From assembly GCF_017744395.1 (NCBI RefSeq), contig NZ_JAGIBI010000004.1, forward strand, positions 186,001 to 250,000: 64,000 bases of DNA. Reading direction: 5' to 3'. This document shows positions 39,429 to 53,053 of the stretch, in pieces. The position numbers and the translations under genes are program-made. The notes beneath the pieces are model-generated. The model had not been told where the DNA came from and did no database searches. It saw only the letters and a list, made by a program, of their open reading frames with translations. This stretch comes from Herbaspirillum sp. GTDB lineage: Bacteria; Pseudomonadota; Gammaproteobacteria; Burkholderiales; Burkholderiaceae_D. Position 1 is the first letter of the stretch, and each line of letters begins with the position of its first letter.

Positions 39429-40720
39429 AAAAAACACTGATCGCCATCGCCACTACCCTCTTGGCCCTCGTTATCGCCGTGCCCGCCGCAGTCGTGGCGT
39501 GGCAGTGGCTGCGCCACGAAGATCTCGGCGCCGCTACGCCCGTGACCGACCGCGCGCAGCAAATCAAGCGCGGCGAGTACCTGGCGCGCGCCGGCAACTG
39601 CATCGGCTGCCACACCCCGCGCGGCGGCGATTCCTATGCCGGTGGTCGCGCCATTGCCACCAAGTTCGGCACGCTCTATTCCTCCAACATCACGCCGGAC
39701 AAGAAGACCGGCATCGGCGCCTGGAATGCGGACGATTTCTGGCGCGCGCTGCATCACGGGCGCTCCAGGGACGGCCGCTTCCTCTACCCGGCCTTCCCCT
39801 TCCCCAGCTACACCAAGGTCAGCCGCGACGATGCCGATGCGCTGTTCGCGTTCCTGCAGACGCTACCTGCCAAAGAGCGTCCCAACCAGGAACATGCGCT
39901 GCGCTTCCCCTACAACCAGCGCCTGCTGCTGGCCGGCTGGCGCGCCTTGTATTTCGAGCCGGGCGAATACCGAGCCGACGCCAAACAATCCGCCCAATGG
40001 AACCGCGGCGCCTACCTGGTGCAAGGTCTTGGGCATTGCAGCGCCTGCCACACCGCGCGCAACACCCTCGGCGCCACCACTTCGGGAGCCGAACTGGCGG
40101 GCGGCATGATCGCCATGCTGGACTGGTACGCGCCGCCGCTCAACGGCGACCGGGAAAACGGCCTGGGCAATTGGGAAACCGCCCATCTCGCGGCCTTGCT
40201 CAAGACCGGCGTCTCGCCGCGCGGCGCGGCCTTCGGGCCGATGGCCGAAGTCGTGGGACGCAGCCTGCAATACCTGGACGACGCCGACATTGCGGCGATG
40301 GCCATCTACCTGAAATCGCTGCCGCCGGACACGGCGGCGCCCCCTTCGGTGGCGCCGCAACCGGAACCGGCCGAAGCGGCGCGCCTGATGAAGCTGGGCA
40401 AACAGCTCTACGGCGACTTGTGCATCGACTGCCACGGCGACAAGGGTCAGGGCGCCGCTCCCGGTTATCCGCCGCTCGGCGGCAACCAGGCGGTCATCGC
40501 CGCATCGCCCGTCAATGCAATCCGCATCGTGCTCAACGGCGGCTACCCGCCGTCGACGGCCGGCAACCCTTATCCGTTCGGCATGCCGCCTTTCGGCCCC
40601 AGGCTGAGCGACCAGGAAGCGGCGGCGCTGGTTTCCTATATCCGCAACGATTGGGGCAACCATGCCGGCTTCGTCTCGCCGTCGGAGGTGAACCGCTACC
40701 GCAGCGTGCCGCTGGATTAA
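39425..40720 (+). CDS. triheme cytochrome c, alcohol/aldehyde dehydrogenase subunit type
   Basis: 431-residue membrane-anchored cytochrome. Residues about 5-27 form an uncleaved helix or signal. Three CxxCH sites at Cys59, Cys205 and Cys333 give three heme domains, as in the cytochrome subunit (AdhB-like) of membrane gluconate, alcohol or aldehyde dehydrogenases. Phrases such as NCIGCHTPRGG, CSACHTARN and FGMPPFGPRLSDQE are typical. No dehydrogenase gene is nearby, so it more likely passes electrons between the quinone pool, the c4 protein and an oxidase. That role is inference. Confidence 0.88.
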   Translation: MKKTLIAIATTLLALVIAVPAAVVAWQWLRHEDLGAATPVTDRAQQIKRGEYLARAGNCIGCHTPRGGDSYAGGRAIATKFGTLYSSNITPDKKTGIGAWNADDFWRALHHGRSRDGRFLYPAFPFPSYTKVSRDDADALFAFLQTLPAKERPNQEHALRFPYNQRLLLAGWRALYFEPGEYRADAKQSAQWNRGAYLVQGLGHCSACHTARNTLGATTSGAELAGGMIAMLDWYAPPLNGDRENGLGNWETAHLAALLKTGVSPRGAAFGPMAEVVGRSLQYLDDADIAAMAIYLKSLPPDTAAPPSVAPQPEPAEAARLMKLGKQLYGDLCIDCHGDKGQGAAPGYPPLGGNQAVIAASPVNAIRIVLNGGYPPSTAGNPYPFGMPPFGPRLSDQEAAALVSYIRNDWGNHAGFVSPSEVNRYRSVPLD

Positions 40721-40733
40721 GCGTCCCGGCCAT

Positions 40734-40763
40734 AAAAAAAGCGATCCGATGGATCGCTTTTTT
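40734..40763. terminator. bidirectional terminator, cytochromes / phoB
   Basis: aaaaaagcgatcc pairs with ggatcgctttttt around gat. T-runs on both strands serve two convergent genes. Confidence 0.9.
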
Positions 40764-40789
40764 GTTTTCGCTGCCTGCCTACGCGCGCA

Positions 40790-41488
40790 TCAGTCGGGTG
40801 CTTCCGCACTCAGCTTGTACCCCACCCCGCGCACCGTCTGCACATAGTGCGCGAGCTCGCCCAGCGACTTGCGCAGGCGCATGATGTGGACATCCACGGT
40901 ACGCTCTTCGATGAAGGTATGGTCGCCCCACACTTTGTCCAGCAGTTGCGAGCGCGAGAAGATGCGGTCCGGATGCGCCACCAGGTAGCGCAGCAGCTTG
41001 AATTCGGCCTGGTCCAGCGCCACCGCCTGCTCGGCCGCCGTTACCTGGCGGCGTTCGACGTCGATGCTGATCCGACCGTATTTCAGCACCTGGCTGCCGA
41101 TTTCCGGCGTCTTGCGGCGCAGCAGCGCCTGTACGCGCGCCACCAGCTCCTTGGGCGAGAACGGCTTGGTCACGTAGTCGTCGGCGCCTTCGTTGAGGCC
41201 CTTGACCTTGTCCTCCTCCATTCCCTTGGCGGTCAGCATGATCACCGGCAGTGCCGCCGTGCGCGGCTCGCGCCGCAATTCGCCGAGCAAGACCAGGCCC
41301 GAGCTGTCGGGCAGCATCCAGTCCAGCAGCACCGCGTGCGGCAGCGACTCGGCGATCAGCTTGCGGGCTTGCGAGACATCGGTGGCAACGGTGGTGGCGA
41401 AGCCCGCGCCTTGCATCGTAAAACGCAGCAATTCGGCGATGCTGGGCTCATCTTCGACCAGCAGGATATGTGGCGACTCTTTCGACAT
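40790..41488 (-). CDS. phoB: PhoB-type response regulator
   Basis: OmpR/PhoB-family transcription regulator of 232 residues. Receiver with phosphoacceptor Asp56 in AVLLDWMLPDSSG and the switch Lys in YVTKPFSPKELVAR; C-terminal winged helix with EFKLLRYLVAHPDR, RSQLLDKVWG and RTVDVHIMRLRKSLG. The match to PhoB is close, especially in WMLP and KPFSPKELVAR. It follows glmM after 4 nt, so it is co-transcribed with the ftsH-folP-glmM cluster. No pst, phoU or phoR gene flanks it, which leaves its partner kinase unknown. Confidence 0.85.
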   Translation of the reverse strand: MSKESPHILLVEDEPSIAELLRFTMQGAGFATTVATDVSQARKLIAESLPHAVLLDWMLPDSSGLVLLGELRREPRTAALPVIMLTAKGMEEDKVKGLNEGADDYVTKPFSPKELVARVQALLRRKTPEIGSQVLKYGRISIDVERRQVTAAEQAVALDQAEFKLLRYLVAHPDRIFSRSQLLDKVWGDHTFIEERTVDVHIMRLRKSLGELAHYVQTVRGVGYKLSAEAPD

Positions 41489-41492
41489 GGTC

Positions 41493-42827
41493 CTACAGCA
41501 CCTTGTCGGCGATGCGCTGGGCCATGCTGCGCGCCAGTTCGGCGTCTTCGGCCTCGACCATCACCCGGATCAGCGGTTCGGTGCCCGATGGGCGCAGCAG
41601 CACGCGGCCGCGCTCGCCCAAAGCCTCTTCCACCGCGGCTTTCTCGGCCTGCAGCACCGCGTTCGATTTCCAGTCGTAGCCGGCCGGGATCCTGACGTTG
41701 ATCAGCGATTGCGGGAACAGCTTCAGATCCGACGTCATCTGCGCCAGCGACTGGCCGCTGCGCTTCAATGCCGACAGCACCTGCAGGGCGGAGACGATGC
41801 CGTCGCCGGTGGTATGCCGGTCCAGGCACAGCAAGTGGCCGGAGCCCTCGCCGCCCAGCAGCCAGCCTTTTTCCTGCAGCACTTCCAGCACGTAGCGGTC
41901 GCCCACCTTGGCGCGCTCGAACGGGATGCCCATCTTCTTGAAGGCCACCTGCAGCGCCATGTTGGTCATCAATGTGCCCACCGCGCCCGCGACCGGGCCG
42001 GTGGCGAGGCGGTCCTTGACCATCAGGTACAACAGCTCGTCGCCGTTGTAGACGCGGCCCGCCGCATCGACCATCAGCAGGCGGTCGGCGTCGCCATCGA
42101 GCGCGATGCCGAGGTCGGCGCGGTTGGCGCGCACCGAATCCGACAAGGCCTGGGGCGCCGTGGCGCCGCATTCCTCGTTGATGTTCAGGCCGTTGGGCTT
42201 GTTGCCGATGGTGATGACCTCCGCGCCCAGCTCATGGAACACGTGCGGGGCGATATTGTAGGCGGCGCCATGCGCGCAATCGACCACGATGGTCATGCCG
42301 TGCAGGTCCAGCGCGGTGGGGAAGGTGCTCTTGCAGAATTCGATGTAGCGGCCCTGGGCATCGTCGAGGCGGCGCGCCTTGCCCAGCTTTTCCGAGGGGA
42401 CGCATTCCATCGGCTGTTCCAGCGCCGCTTCGATGTCGGCCTCGACCGCATCCGGCAGCTTGTTGCCCGAAGCCGAGAAGAACTTGATGCCGTTGTCGTG
42501 GAAGGGATTATGCGAAGCCGAAATCACCACGCCGGCCGACAGACGCAAGGCGCGCGTGAGGTAAGCCACGGCCGGCGTCGGCACCGGGCCGGCCAGCATC
42601 ACGTCCACGCCGGCGGCGGCGAAACCGGCCTCCAGCGCGGCTTCCAGCATGTAGCCGGAGATCCGTGTGTCCTTACCGATCAGCACGGTCGGACGCGCAA
42701 CCCCGTCGCGCGCCTTGGCCAGCACCTTGCCTGCGGCATAGCCCAGGCGCATGACAAAATCCGGTGTGATGGGGGCGACGCCCACGCGGCCGCGAACGCC
42801 GTCGGTGCCGAAATATTTTGCTGCCAT
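41493..42827 (-). CDS. glmM: phosphoglucosamine mutase
   Basis: Interconverts glucosamine-6-phosphate and glucosamine-1-phosphate for UDP-GlcNAc synthesis. 444 residues, starting [16 protein letters not shown]; the phosphorylated serine is Ser105 in VISASHNP; the metal loop is [11 protein letters not shown] and the sugar-binding GEGSGHLL and [12 protein letters not shown] are present. It lies between folP and phoB in the usual ftsH-folP-glmM order. Confidence 0.97.
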   Translation of the reverse strand: MAAKYFGTDGVRGRVGVAPITPDFVMRLGYAAGKVLAKARDGVARPTVLIGKDTRISGYMLEAALEAGFAAAGVDVMLAGPVPTPAVAYLTRALRLSAGVVISASHNPFHDNGIKFFSASGNKLPDAVEADIEAALEQPMECVPSEKLGKARRLDDAQGRYIEFCKSTFPTALDLHGMTIVVDCAHGAAYNIAPHVFHELGAEVITIGNKPNGLNINEECGATAPQALSDSVRANRADLGIALDGDADRLLMVDAAGRVYNGDELLYLMVKDRLATGPVAGAVGTLMTNMALQVAFKKMGIPFERAKVGDRYVLEVLQEKGWLLGGEGSGHLLCLDRHTTGDGIVSALQVLSALKRSGQSLAQMTSDLKLFPQSLINVRIPAGYDWKSNAVLQAEKAAVEEALGERGRVLLRPSGTEPLIRVMVEAEDAELARSMAQRIADKVL

Positions 42828-42927
42828 AAACTCGTTTCCTTTTATTTAGATTGACTGCCGCTCTTCGGCGGCATCCAGAGCCCTCACATGGCGCCCTGCC
42901 CTTCCATTCTATTTTTTATTTGCCGGA

Positions 42928-43776
42928 TCAACGGTCTTCCCGTCCGGCCTGCCACATGTTGAGCGCATCGACGGTTTCCGCCACGTCGTGTACGCGGATG
43001 ATCATCGCCCCCTGCTGGGCCGCGGCCAGCGCCGCCCCGATACTGCCCGCCATCCGCTGTTCCAGCGGCTTGCCGGTCACCGCGCCGACCATGGATTTGC
43101 GCGACATACCGGCCAGCAAAGGCAGGTCGAGCGCGCCGATCATGTGCCGGGTATTCCTGAGCAAAGCCAGATTATGCGCCAGTGTCTTGCCAAAGCCAAA
43201 ACCCGGGTCGATACAGATGCGCTCGCGCACCACGCCGGCGGCCGTCAGCGACGCCACCTGGCGGCGCAGGAAATCCTCCACTTCCGACACCACATCGTCG
43301 TAATGCGGCTCACGCTGCATGGTCTGCGGCTCGCCCTGCATGTGCATCACGCACAGGCCGGCCTCGCTGTCCCTGACCGCCTCGATGGCCCCCTCGGCGC
43401 GAAAGCCGTTGATGTCGTTGATCATGTCGACCTCGGCCAGCAGCGCCTCGCGCATGACGGCCGGCTTGTAGGTATCGATGGAGAGCGGCTTGCCGCAGTC
43501 GCGCAGCGCGTAGATCACCGGCATCACGCGCTCCAGCTCCTGTTCCAGCGACAGCGGGGCGATGCCGGGGCGGGTCGACTCGCCGCCGATGTCGATGATG
43601 TCGACGCCGTCGGCGATCATCTGCTCGGCATGGGAGAGCGCGAATTCAAGGGAGTTGTGGCGTCCGCCGTCGGAAAAGGAATCCGGCGTGACATTGAGGA
43701 TGCCCATCACCAGGGGGCGGCGGCCTTGCTGCATCGGCAGGCGGAACCTGCCGCATTTCAGGAATGCTGATGTCAT
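42928..43776 (-). CDS. folP: dihydropteroate synthase
   Basis: Condenses pterin pyrophosphate with p-aminobenzoate in folate synthesis and is the target of sulfonamides. The 282-residue call has MGILNVTPDSFSDGG, DIIDIGGESTRPG, INDINGF and DPGFGFGKTLAHN. The start is uncertain: ATG 43776 follows a 9-bp tandem repeat and has no Shine-Dalgarno; an in-frame ATG at 43851 would add 25 residues including TISTISTIRTIRT encoded by that repeat. The conserved domain begins after either start. Downstream of ftsH, upstream of glmM. Confidence 0.93.
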   Translation of the reverse strand: MTSAFLKCGRFRLPMQQGRRPLVMGILNVTPDSFSDGGRHNSLEFALSHAEQMIADGVDIIDIGGESTRPGIAPLSLEQELERVMPVIYALRDCGKPLSIDTYKPAVMREALLAEVDMINDINGFRAEGAIEAVRDSEAGLCVMHMQGEPQTMQREPHYDDVVSEVEDFLRRQVASLTAAGVVRERICIDPGFGFGKTLAHNLALLRNTRHMIGALDLPLLAGMSRKSMVGAVTGKPLEQRMAGSIGAALAAAQQGAMIIRVHDVAETVDALNMWQAGREDR

Positions 43777-43819
43777 CGTGCGTATCGTGCGTATCGTACT
43801 TATCGTGCTGATCGTGCCT
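43774..43819. repeat. imperfect 9-bp tandem repeat upstream of folP
   Basis: About five units of atcgtgcgt with substitutions (atcgtgcgt, atcgtgcgt, atcgtactt, atcgtgctg, atcgtgcct). The period is a multiple of three and the minus-strand frame is open through it (Thr-Ile-Arg/Ser), in frame with folP. Confidence 0.85.
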
Positions 43820-43941
43820 GCTTGCTTCGTCATTGCGGTACTGCACCGCATTGCTTTTTATCCATCCCACCAACGGAAAAAGGGTGAGGATCGCTCCTCA
43901 CCCTTTGACCGGTTCGTCTTGCCAAACCGTTGCGCAAGCGC

Positions 43942-45831
<1,890 letters not shown>

Positions 45832-46179
45832 TGGAACTCCTCCGACGCCGATGCGCCACGTTGCCTTTGTATGCTCCGATTTTACCCGGATTCAACCACC
45901 CTTACTAGGAAAGCGCCCGTCCCGTCGTGCCTGCCCGCAACGCCGCGATGGCTTACCGCCAGCGCCGGCATTGCCAAACCGACATCGGGATCGCGAATCG
46001 GGGGGAACACGCGATGAAAGCACGCCGCATCCGTCTCGCCCGGACAACCGCCACCTCAGGCATAGAATGCTTCCTATGAAGCGATATGAGGCTGATGCAG
46101 AGCAAAACAAGACGCAAAAACAGGTCAAAACAAGAGAATTTGCATCTAAAACCAGCCCGATTCCACTTTAGCCGATATT
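45832..46179. other. 348-nt gap between rlmE and ftsH
   Basis: No gene could be supported. A minus-strand TAAAAT box at 45884-45879 probably serves ftsH. A + strand TAGAAT at 46063-46068 precedes a 34-codon frame without a ribosome site that I do not call. The gap is larger than the usual rlmE-ftsH spacing. Confidence 0.6.
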
Positions 46180-46824
46180 TCAGCGCGGGTTCTTCAGGAT
46201 TTTCCCTAGCAGGAAAATTTCGGAAGACTTGTCGCGGCTGGCCTTGGGTTTCTTCGAAGTGACCGTCTTGAACTCGGCGCGGAACTTGTGCACCAGCTCG
46301 TTATAGCCGGTACCGTTGAAACACTTGACCAGCAAGGCGCCGGTGGGTTTCATGTGCATCTGGGCGAATTCGATTGCCAGATCGATAAGATACTCGACCC
46401 GCGCCGCATCGGCGATCGCCACGCCGGACAGGTTGGGCGCCATGTCGGACAGCACCAGGTCGGCCTTGCGGCCGTCCAGCAAGGCTTCCAGCTGGTGCAG
46501 CGACTCTTCCTCACGGAAGTCGCCTTGGATGAAATGCACGTCGGCCACCGGTTCCATCGGCAGGATATCCAGGCCGATGATGGTGCCGTGGATGCCGCCG
46601 CCCTCGGCGCCGGCCAGCTTGTTGCGCACATACTGGCACCAGCTGCCGGGGGTGCAGCCCAGGTCGACGATGACCTGGCCCGGCTTGATCAGGCGCTCCT
46701 CTTCATCGATCTCTTTGAGCTTGTAGGCCGCACGCGCACGGTAGCCCTCCTTCTGCGCGAGCTTCACGTAAGGGTCGTTGATATGGTCGTGCAGCCAGTT
46801 TTTGTTTAATTTGTTCTTTGCCAT
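46180..46824 (-). CDS. rlmE: 23S rRNA 2'-O-methyltransferase RlmE (FtsJ)
   Basis: SAM-dependent enzyme that methylates U2552 in the 23S rRNA A-loop. 214 residues: [23 protein letters not shown] site [14 protein letters not shown], the catalytic Lys in RARAAYKL, Asp in [11 protein letters not shown] and Lys in ALLVKCFNG complete the K-D-K-E set. It lies upstream of ftsH in the same direction and divergent from yhbY, the classic arrangement. Confidence 0.96.
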   Translation of the reverse strand: MAKNKLNKNWLHDHINDPYVKLAQKEGYRARAAYKLKEIDEEERLIKPGQVIVDLGCTPGSWCQYVRNKLAGAEGGGIHGTIIGLDILPMEPVADVHFIQGDFREEESLHQLEALLDGRKADLVLSDMAPNLSGVAIADAARVEYLIDLAIEFAQMHMKPTGALLVKCFNGTGYNELVHKFRAEFKTVTSKKPKASRDKSSEIFLLGKILKNPR

Positions 46825-46829
46825 TCGCG

Positions 46830-46835
46830 TAGAAT
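46830..46835 (+). promoter_or_regulatory. -10 box for yhbY
   Basis: TAGAAT 64 nt upstream of the yhbY ATG, just behind the rlmE start. No clear -35. Confidence 0.4.
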
Positions 46836-46899
46836 ACTGGTTTTATCTCTTTCAGGGACAGCTTCGCGCCGCCCGGCGCGGTCCCGACATCGCATTCCC

Positions 46900-47358
46900 A
46901 TGTTGAAACTTACTCCCGCCGAGCGCAGCGAACTGCGCGCCCAAGCCCATGCCCTGAACCCGGTCGTAATGGTCGGCGAAAGCGGCCTGACCGATGCCGT
47001 GCTCAAGGAAATCGACAAGAGCCTCAACGCCCACGGCCTGATCAAGGTGCGCGTGTTCGGCGACGACCGCGAAGAGCGCATCGCCATCTACGACAGCATC
47101 TGCGAACAGCTCAAGGCGGCGCAGGTGCAGCATATCGGCAAGCTGCTGGTGATCTACCGCCCCGCCAAGGAGGAAGCGAAGAAAGCCGCGGCCGGCGCCA
47201 AGGGCGGCCTGCGCGAGGTCACCATCGTCAAATCGCACGCCACCAAGCGCCCGTCGGTCAACAAGGTCATGCTCAAGGGCAACGAACGCGTCACCGCCGG
47301 CGGCCTGGTCAAGAAGGCCAAACCGCGCCAGCGCAGCACCAAGAAGTCGCTGGGCTGA
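46900..47358 (+). CDS. yhbY: CRM-domain RNA-binding protein YhbY
   Basis: Ribosome-assembly factor with a CRS1-YhbY (CRM) domain at residues 1-97: LTPAERSELRAQAHALNPVV, GESGLTDAVLKEIDKSL and HIGKLLVIYRP. The 152-residue product is about 55 residues longer than the E. coli protein. The extra tail is Lys/Ala/Arg rich (KKAKPRQRSTKKSLG) and probably adds RNA affinity. Divergent from rlmE, another ribosome-maturation gene. Confidence 0.93.
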   Translation: MLKLTPAERSELRAQAHALNPVVMVGESGLTDAVLKEIDKSLNAHGLIKVRVFGDDREERIAIYDSICEQLKAAQVQHIGKLLVIYRPAKEEAKKAAAGAKGGLREVTIVKSHATKRPSVNKVMLKGNERVTAGGLVKKAKPRQRSTKKSLG

Positions 47359-47380
47359 CGCACCCGCCTTCAAAAAACAG

Positions 47381-47405
47381 AATGCCCGCTGATGCGGGCA
47401 TTTTT
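47381..47405. terminator. terminator between yhbY and greA
   Basis: 9-bp perfect stem aatgcccgc/gcgggcatt with loop tgat and five T in total after the loop side; the minus strand also has a T-rich tail, so it may serve convergent greA. Confidence 0.88.
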
Positions 47406-47490
47406 CATTTCCAATTCCGTCGCGCCGCCCCACGGCGGCGCTTGCGTCAAGCCCCAGCCGCCGCGGCGGGGCGTACGCCGTCCGCGCGGA

Positions 47491-47967
47491 TCAGACGTAG
47501 CGCACGTCGAGGATTTCGTATTCCTTCAGGCCCGACGGGGCTTCCACCGCCACCACGTCGCCGGCGCTCTTGCCGATCAGGGCGCGCGCGATGGGCGAAG
47601 TCACGGAAACCTTGGCTTCCTTGATGTCAGCTTCGTCCAGGCCCACGATCTGGTAGGTCACCTTCTCGCCGCTGTCCAGGTTTTCCAGGTCGACGGTGGA
47701 GGCGAACACCACGCGGCCTTCGGCATTGAGCTCGGCGGGATCGACGATCTGGGCCGAACCCAGCTTGCCTTCCAGGTCGGCGATGCGGCCTTCGATGAAC
47801 GCCTGGCGCTCCTTGGCCGACTCATATTCGGCATTTTCCGACAGGTCGCCCTGCGCGCGCGCTTCGGCGATCGCATTGATCACTTCCGGACGGTCTTTGG
47901 ATTTCAAACGCTGCAGTTCTTCTTTCAGGAGTTCTGCGCCACGCTTGGTAATGGGAACTGTGCTCAT
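47491..47967 (-). CDS. greA: transcript cleavage factor GreA
   Basis: Rescues backtracked RNA polymerase by stimulating RNA cleavage. 158 residues, the E. coli length, with an N-terminal coiled-coil ([20 protein letters not shown]), the acidic tip [18 protein letters not shown], and the C-terminal FKBP-like domain with [16 protein letters not shown]. The ATG at 47967 fits the family; the frame is open further upstream but unconserved. Downstream of carB, from which it is separated by 398 nt of structured sequence. Confidence 0.97.
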   Translation of the reverse strand: MSTVPITKRGAELLKEELQRLKSKDRPEVINAIAEARAQGDLSENAEYESAKERQAFIEGRIADLEGKLGSAQIVDPAELNAEGRVVFASTVDLENLDSGEKVTYQIVGLDEADIKEAKVSVTSPIARALIGKSAGDVVAVEAPSGLKEYEILDVRYV

Positions 47968-48169
47968 AAGTCTCTTGCTCAAGGTTAGGGAATTGCGGAA
48001 AACGCCGACGGCGCCCACCAGGCGGACTGCAAACGTCAAAAGAACGCTCCGTCGCCGGCGAGGCAACTGGTCGATGTCTTTCCACGGGAACAATCTTTAC
48101 TGGTGAACGGAACGCCGCTGCCGATGTTCCGTCAGCTCGTCTCCAACACGTACTTGCGTCCGACTCAGA

Positions 48170-48223
48170 GCCGCTAACAAAATCCCGCCAGCCGCGCTGC
48201 GGCGGTGGGATTTTGTTAGCGGC
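48170..48223. repeat. long near-perfect hairpin
   Basis: 17-bp perfect outer stem (48170-48186 with 48207-48223) continued by three more pairs and an inner 5-bp stem gccgc/gcggc around loop gct, interrupted only by one bulged A at 48190. No T-run follows. It could be a REP-like or miniature element, or a regulatory RNA structure in the greA leader. Confidence 0.85.
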
Positions 48224-48281
48224 CCCTGGACGGCGCTGCCCTGCAACATTGAACATGTTGTGGCCGCAGGGAAGTCGTCCT

Positions 48282-48319
48282 AAAAGTCAGAGAGGGCATC
48301 GATTGCTCAGATGCCCTCT
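48282..48319 (-). terminator. candidate terminator of carB
   Basis: 10-bp perfect stem agagggcatc/gatgccctct with a 9-nt loop. On the minus strand it lies 47 nt after the carB stop and is followed by ctgacTTTT. Confidence 0.6.
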
Positions 48320-48365
48320 GCGCTTACCGGCGCCAATTCAGCCGGCAAGATGACGTGTTGTAAGC

Positions 48366-51591
<3,226 letters not shown>

Positions 51592-51599
<8 letters not shown>

Positions 51600-52755
51600 T
51601 TTGTTTCTTCTCCATCATCGCCACGAACTTGTCGAACAGGGGGGCGATGTCATGCGGTCCAGGGGATGCTTCGGGGTGGCCCTGGAAGCAGAAAGCAGGC
51701 TTGTCGGTGCGCTCGAAACCTTGCAGCGAGCCGTCGAACAGCGAGATGTGGGTGACGCGGCAGTTGGCCGGCAGGGTCGCCTGGTCCACGGCGAAACCGT
51801 GGTTTTGCGAGGTGATCATCACCTGCTTGCTGTCCAGGTCCTGCACCGGGTGGTTGGCGCCGTGGTGGCCGAACTTCATCTTCAGCGTCTTGGCGCCGGA
51901 AGCCAGCGCCATGATCTGGTGGCCCAGGCAGATGCCGAAGGTCGGGATGCCGCGCTCGATCAGCTCCTTGGAAGCGGCGATCGCGTAATCACAGGGTTCC
52001 GGGTCGCCGGGGCCGTTGGACAGGAAGATGCCGTCCGGATTCAGCGCCAGGGCTTCCGCCGCGCTCGATTGCGCCGGCAGCACGGTGACCTTGCAGCCGC
52101 GCTCGGCCAGCATGCGCAGGATGTTGTACTTCACGCCATAGTCGAAGGCGACCACGTGGAACTTCGGGGTGATCTGCTGGCCGTAGCCGCGGCCCAGTTG
52201 CCACTCGGTCTCGGTCCAGTTGTAGGCTTTCTTGGTCGATACTACCTTGGCCAGGTCCATGCCGGCCAGGCCGGGGAAGGCGCGCGCCAGTTCCAGCGCT
52301 TTCGCGGTGGCTGCTTCAATGTTGGCTTCACCTGCCACGATGGCGCCGTTCTGGGCGCCCTTCTCGCGCAGGATGCGGGTCAGCTTGCGGGTATCGATGC
52401 CGGCGATGGAGACGATGTTGCTCTCCTTCAGGTAATCGGACAGCGACTGCTGGCTGCGGAAATTCGACAGCAAGCGCGGCAGGTCCTTGATGATCAGGCC
52501 GGCGGCGTGGATTTGCGAGGCTTCGACGTCTTCACGGTTGACGCCCGTGTTGCCGATATGCGGATAAGTGAGGGTGACGATCTGGCGGCTGTAGCTGGGA
52601 TCGGTCAGGATTTCCTGGTAACCGGTCATCGCGGTATTGAACACGACTTCGCCGGTGGTGTTGCCTGCGGCGCCGATGGAAAATCCTTGGAAGACAGACC
52701 CGTCTGCGAGCGCGAGAATGGCCGGAATCGCGGGACCGGAAAGAAGAGGCAGCAA
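51592..52755 (-). CDS. carA: carbamoyl-phosphate synthase small subunit
   Basis: Glutamine amidotransferase subunit that supplies ammonia to CarB. 387 residues; class I amidotransferase with nucleophile Cys in [12 protein letters not shown], and the His/Glu pair in [14 protein letters not shown]. The start is TTG 52755, with caggag 6 nt upstream. To my recollection a UUG start is also known for enterobacterial carA. The ribosome site lies inside a small inverted repeat (52757-52778). The promoter at 52959-52931 implies a leader of about 170 nt. Confidence 0.96.
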
Positions 52756-52756
52756 G

Positions 52757-52778
52757 GGTAACTCCTGAGATTGTTACC
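52757..52778 (-). promoter_or_regulatory. hairpin around the carA ribosome site
   Basis: GGTAAC/GTTACC arms (minus strand) enclose the Shine-Dalgarno CAGGAG, and the TTG start follows directly. Folding would compete with ribosome binding. Confidence 0.5.
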
Positions 52779-52900
52779 GCCGATGCTGGATGACCGGAAG
52801 ACCTTTCGCACCAAACCGACCGGCGCAAACGCCCCGACTCATTCGGTTCGGGTACGTATATTGGCCTGCTGGAACGAGGTGGAGGATAGGGTATGCGCTA

Positions 52901-52915
52901 CGGCGGAATTTAAAT
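52901..52915 (-). repeat. 15-bp motif, copy 3, in carA leader
   Basis: Exact minus-strand copy of the motif at 22069 and 22128. It falls about 10-24 nt downstream of the predicted carA transcription start. Confidence 0.8.
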
Positions 52916-52930
52916 TGGCTAAACCGTCCA

Positions 52931-52959
52931 ATTATAGCGCAAAAGGCACCCTTCGGCAA
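52931..52959 (-). promoter_or_regulatory. promoter of carAB
   Basis: On the minus strand TTGCCG, 17-nt spacer, TATAAT. Start near 52924. Confidence 0.7.
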
Positions 52960-53018
52960 ATCACCGATCGCCGAAAATGACCGCCAGTTGCATGCAGATG
53001 GCTGCAACCAGGGGGATT

Positions 53019-53044
53019 CGCCGGCCGCATGCAAGCGGCCGGCG
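53019..53044. other. GC-rich hairpin after GlcG-like gene
   Basis: 10-bp perfect stem cgccggccgc/gcggccggcg with a 6-nt loop, 10 nt after the stop of the gene at 53054. No T-run, so termination would be partial. Confidence 0.55.
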
Positions 53045-53053
53045 ATGCAAGGA

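Larger units (their letters stand above)
47968..48365. other. 398-nt structured gap between carB and greA
   Basis: No protein gene supported. It holds two strong inverted repeats (48170-48223 and 48291-48319), a third smaller one (ccggc/gccgg near 48327-48345), and the leader of greA. Confidence 0.65.

Noticed and set aside
46068-46172. 34-codon + strand frame with TAGAAT box just upstream
   Set aside because: No ribosome site, no recognisable pattern, and the box is too close to the ATG. Transcription would run antisense into rlmE.
48170-48223. Integron attC-like site (ctaac ... gttag arms)
   Set aside because: The arms do not fit the RYYYAAC/GTTRRRY core, the stem is almost fully symmetric with one bulge only, and no integrase or cassette gene is near.
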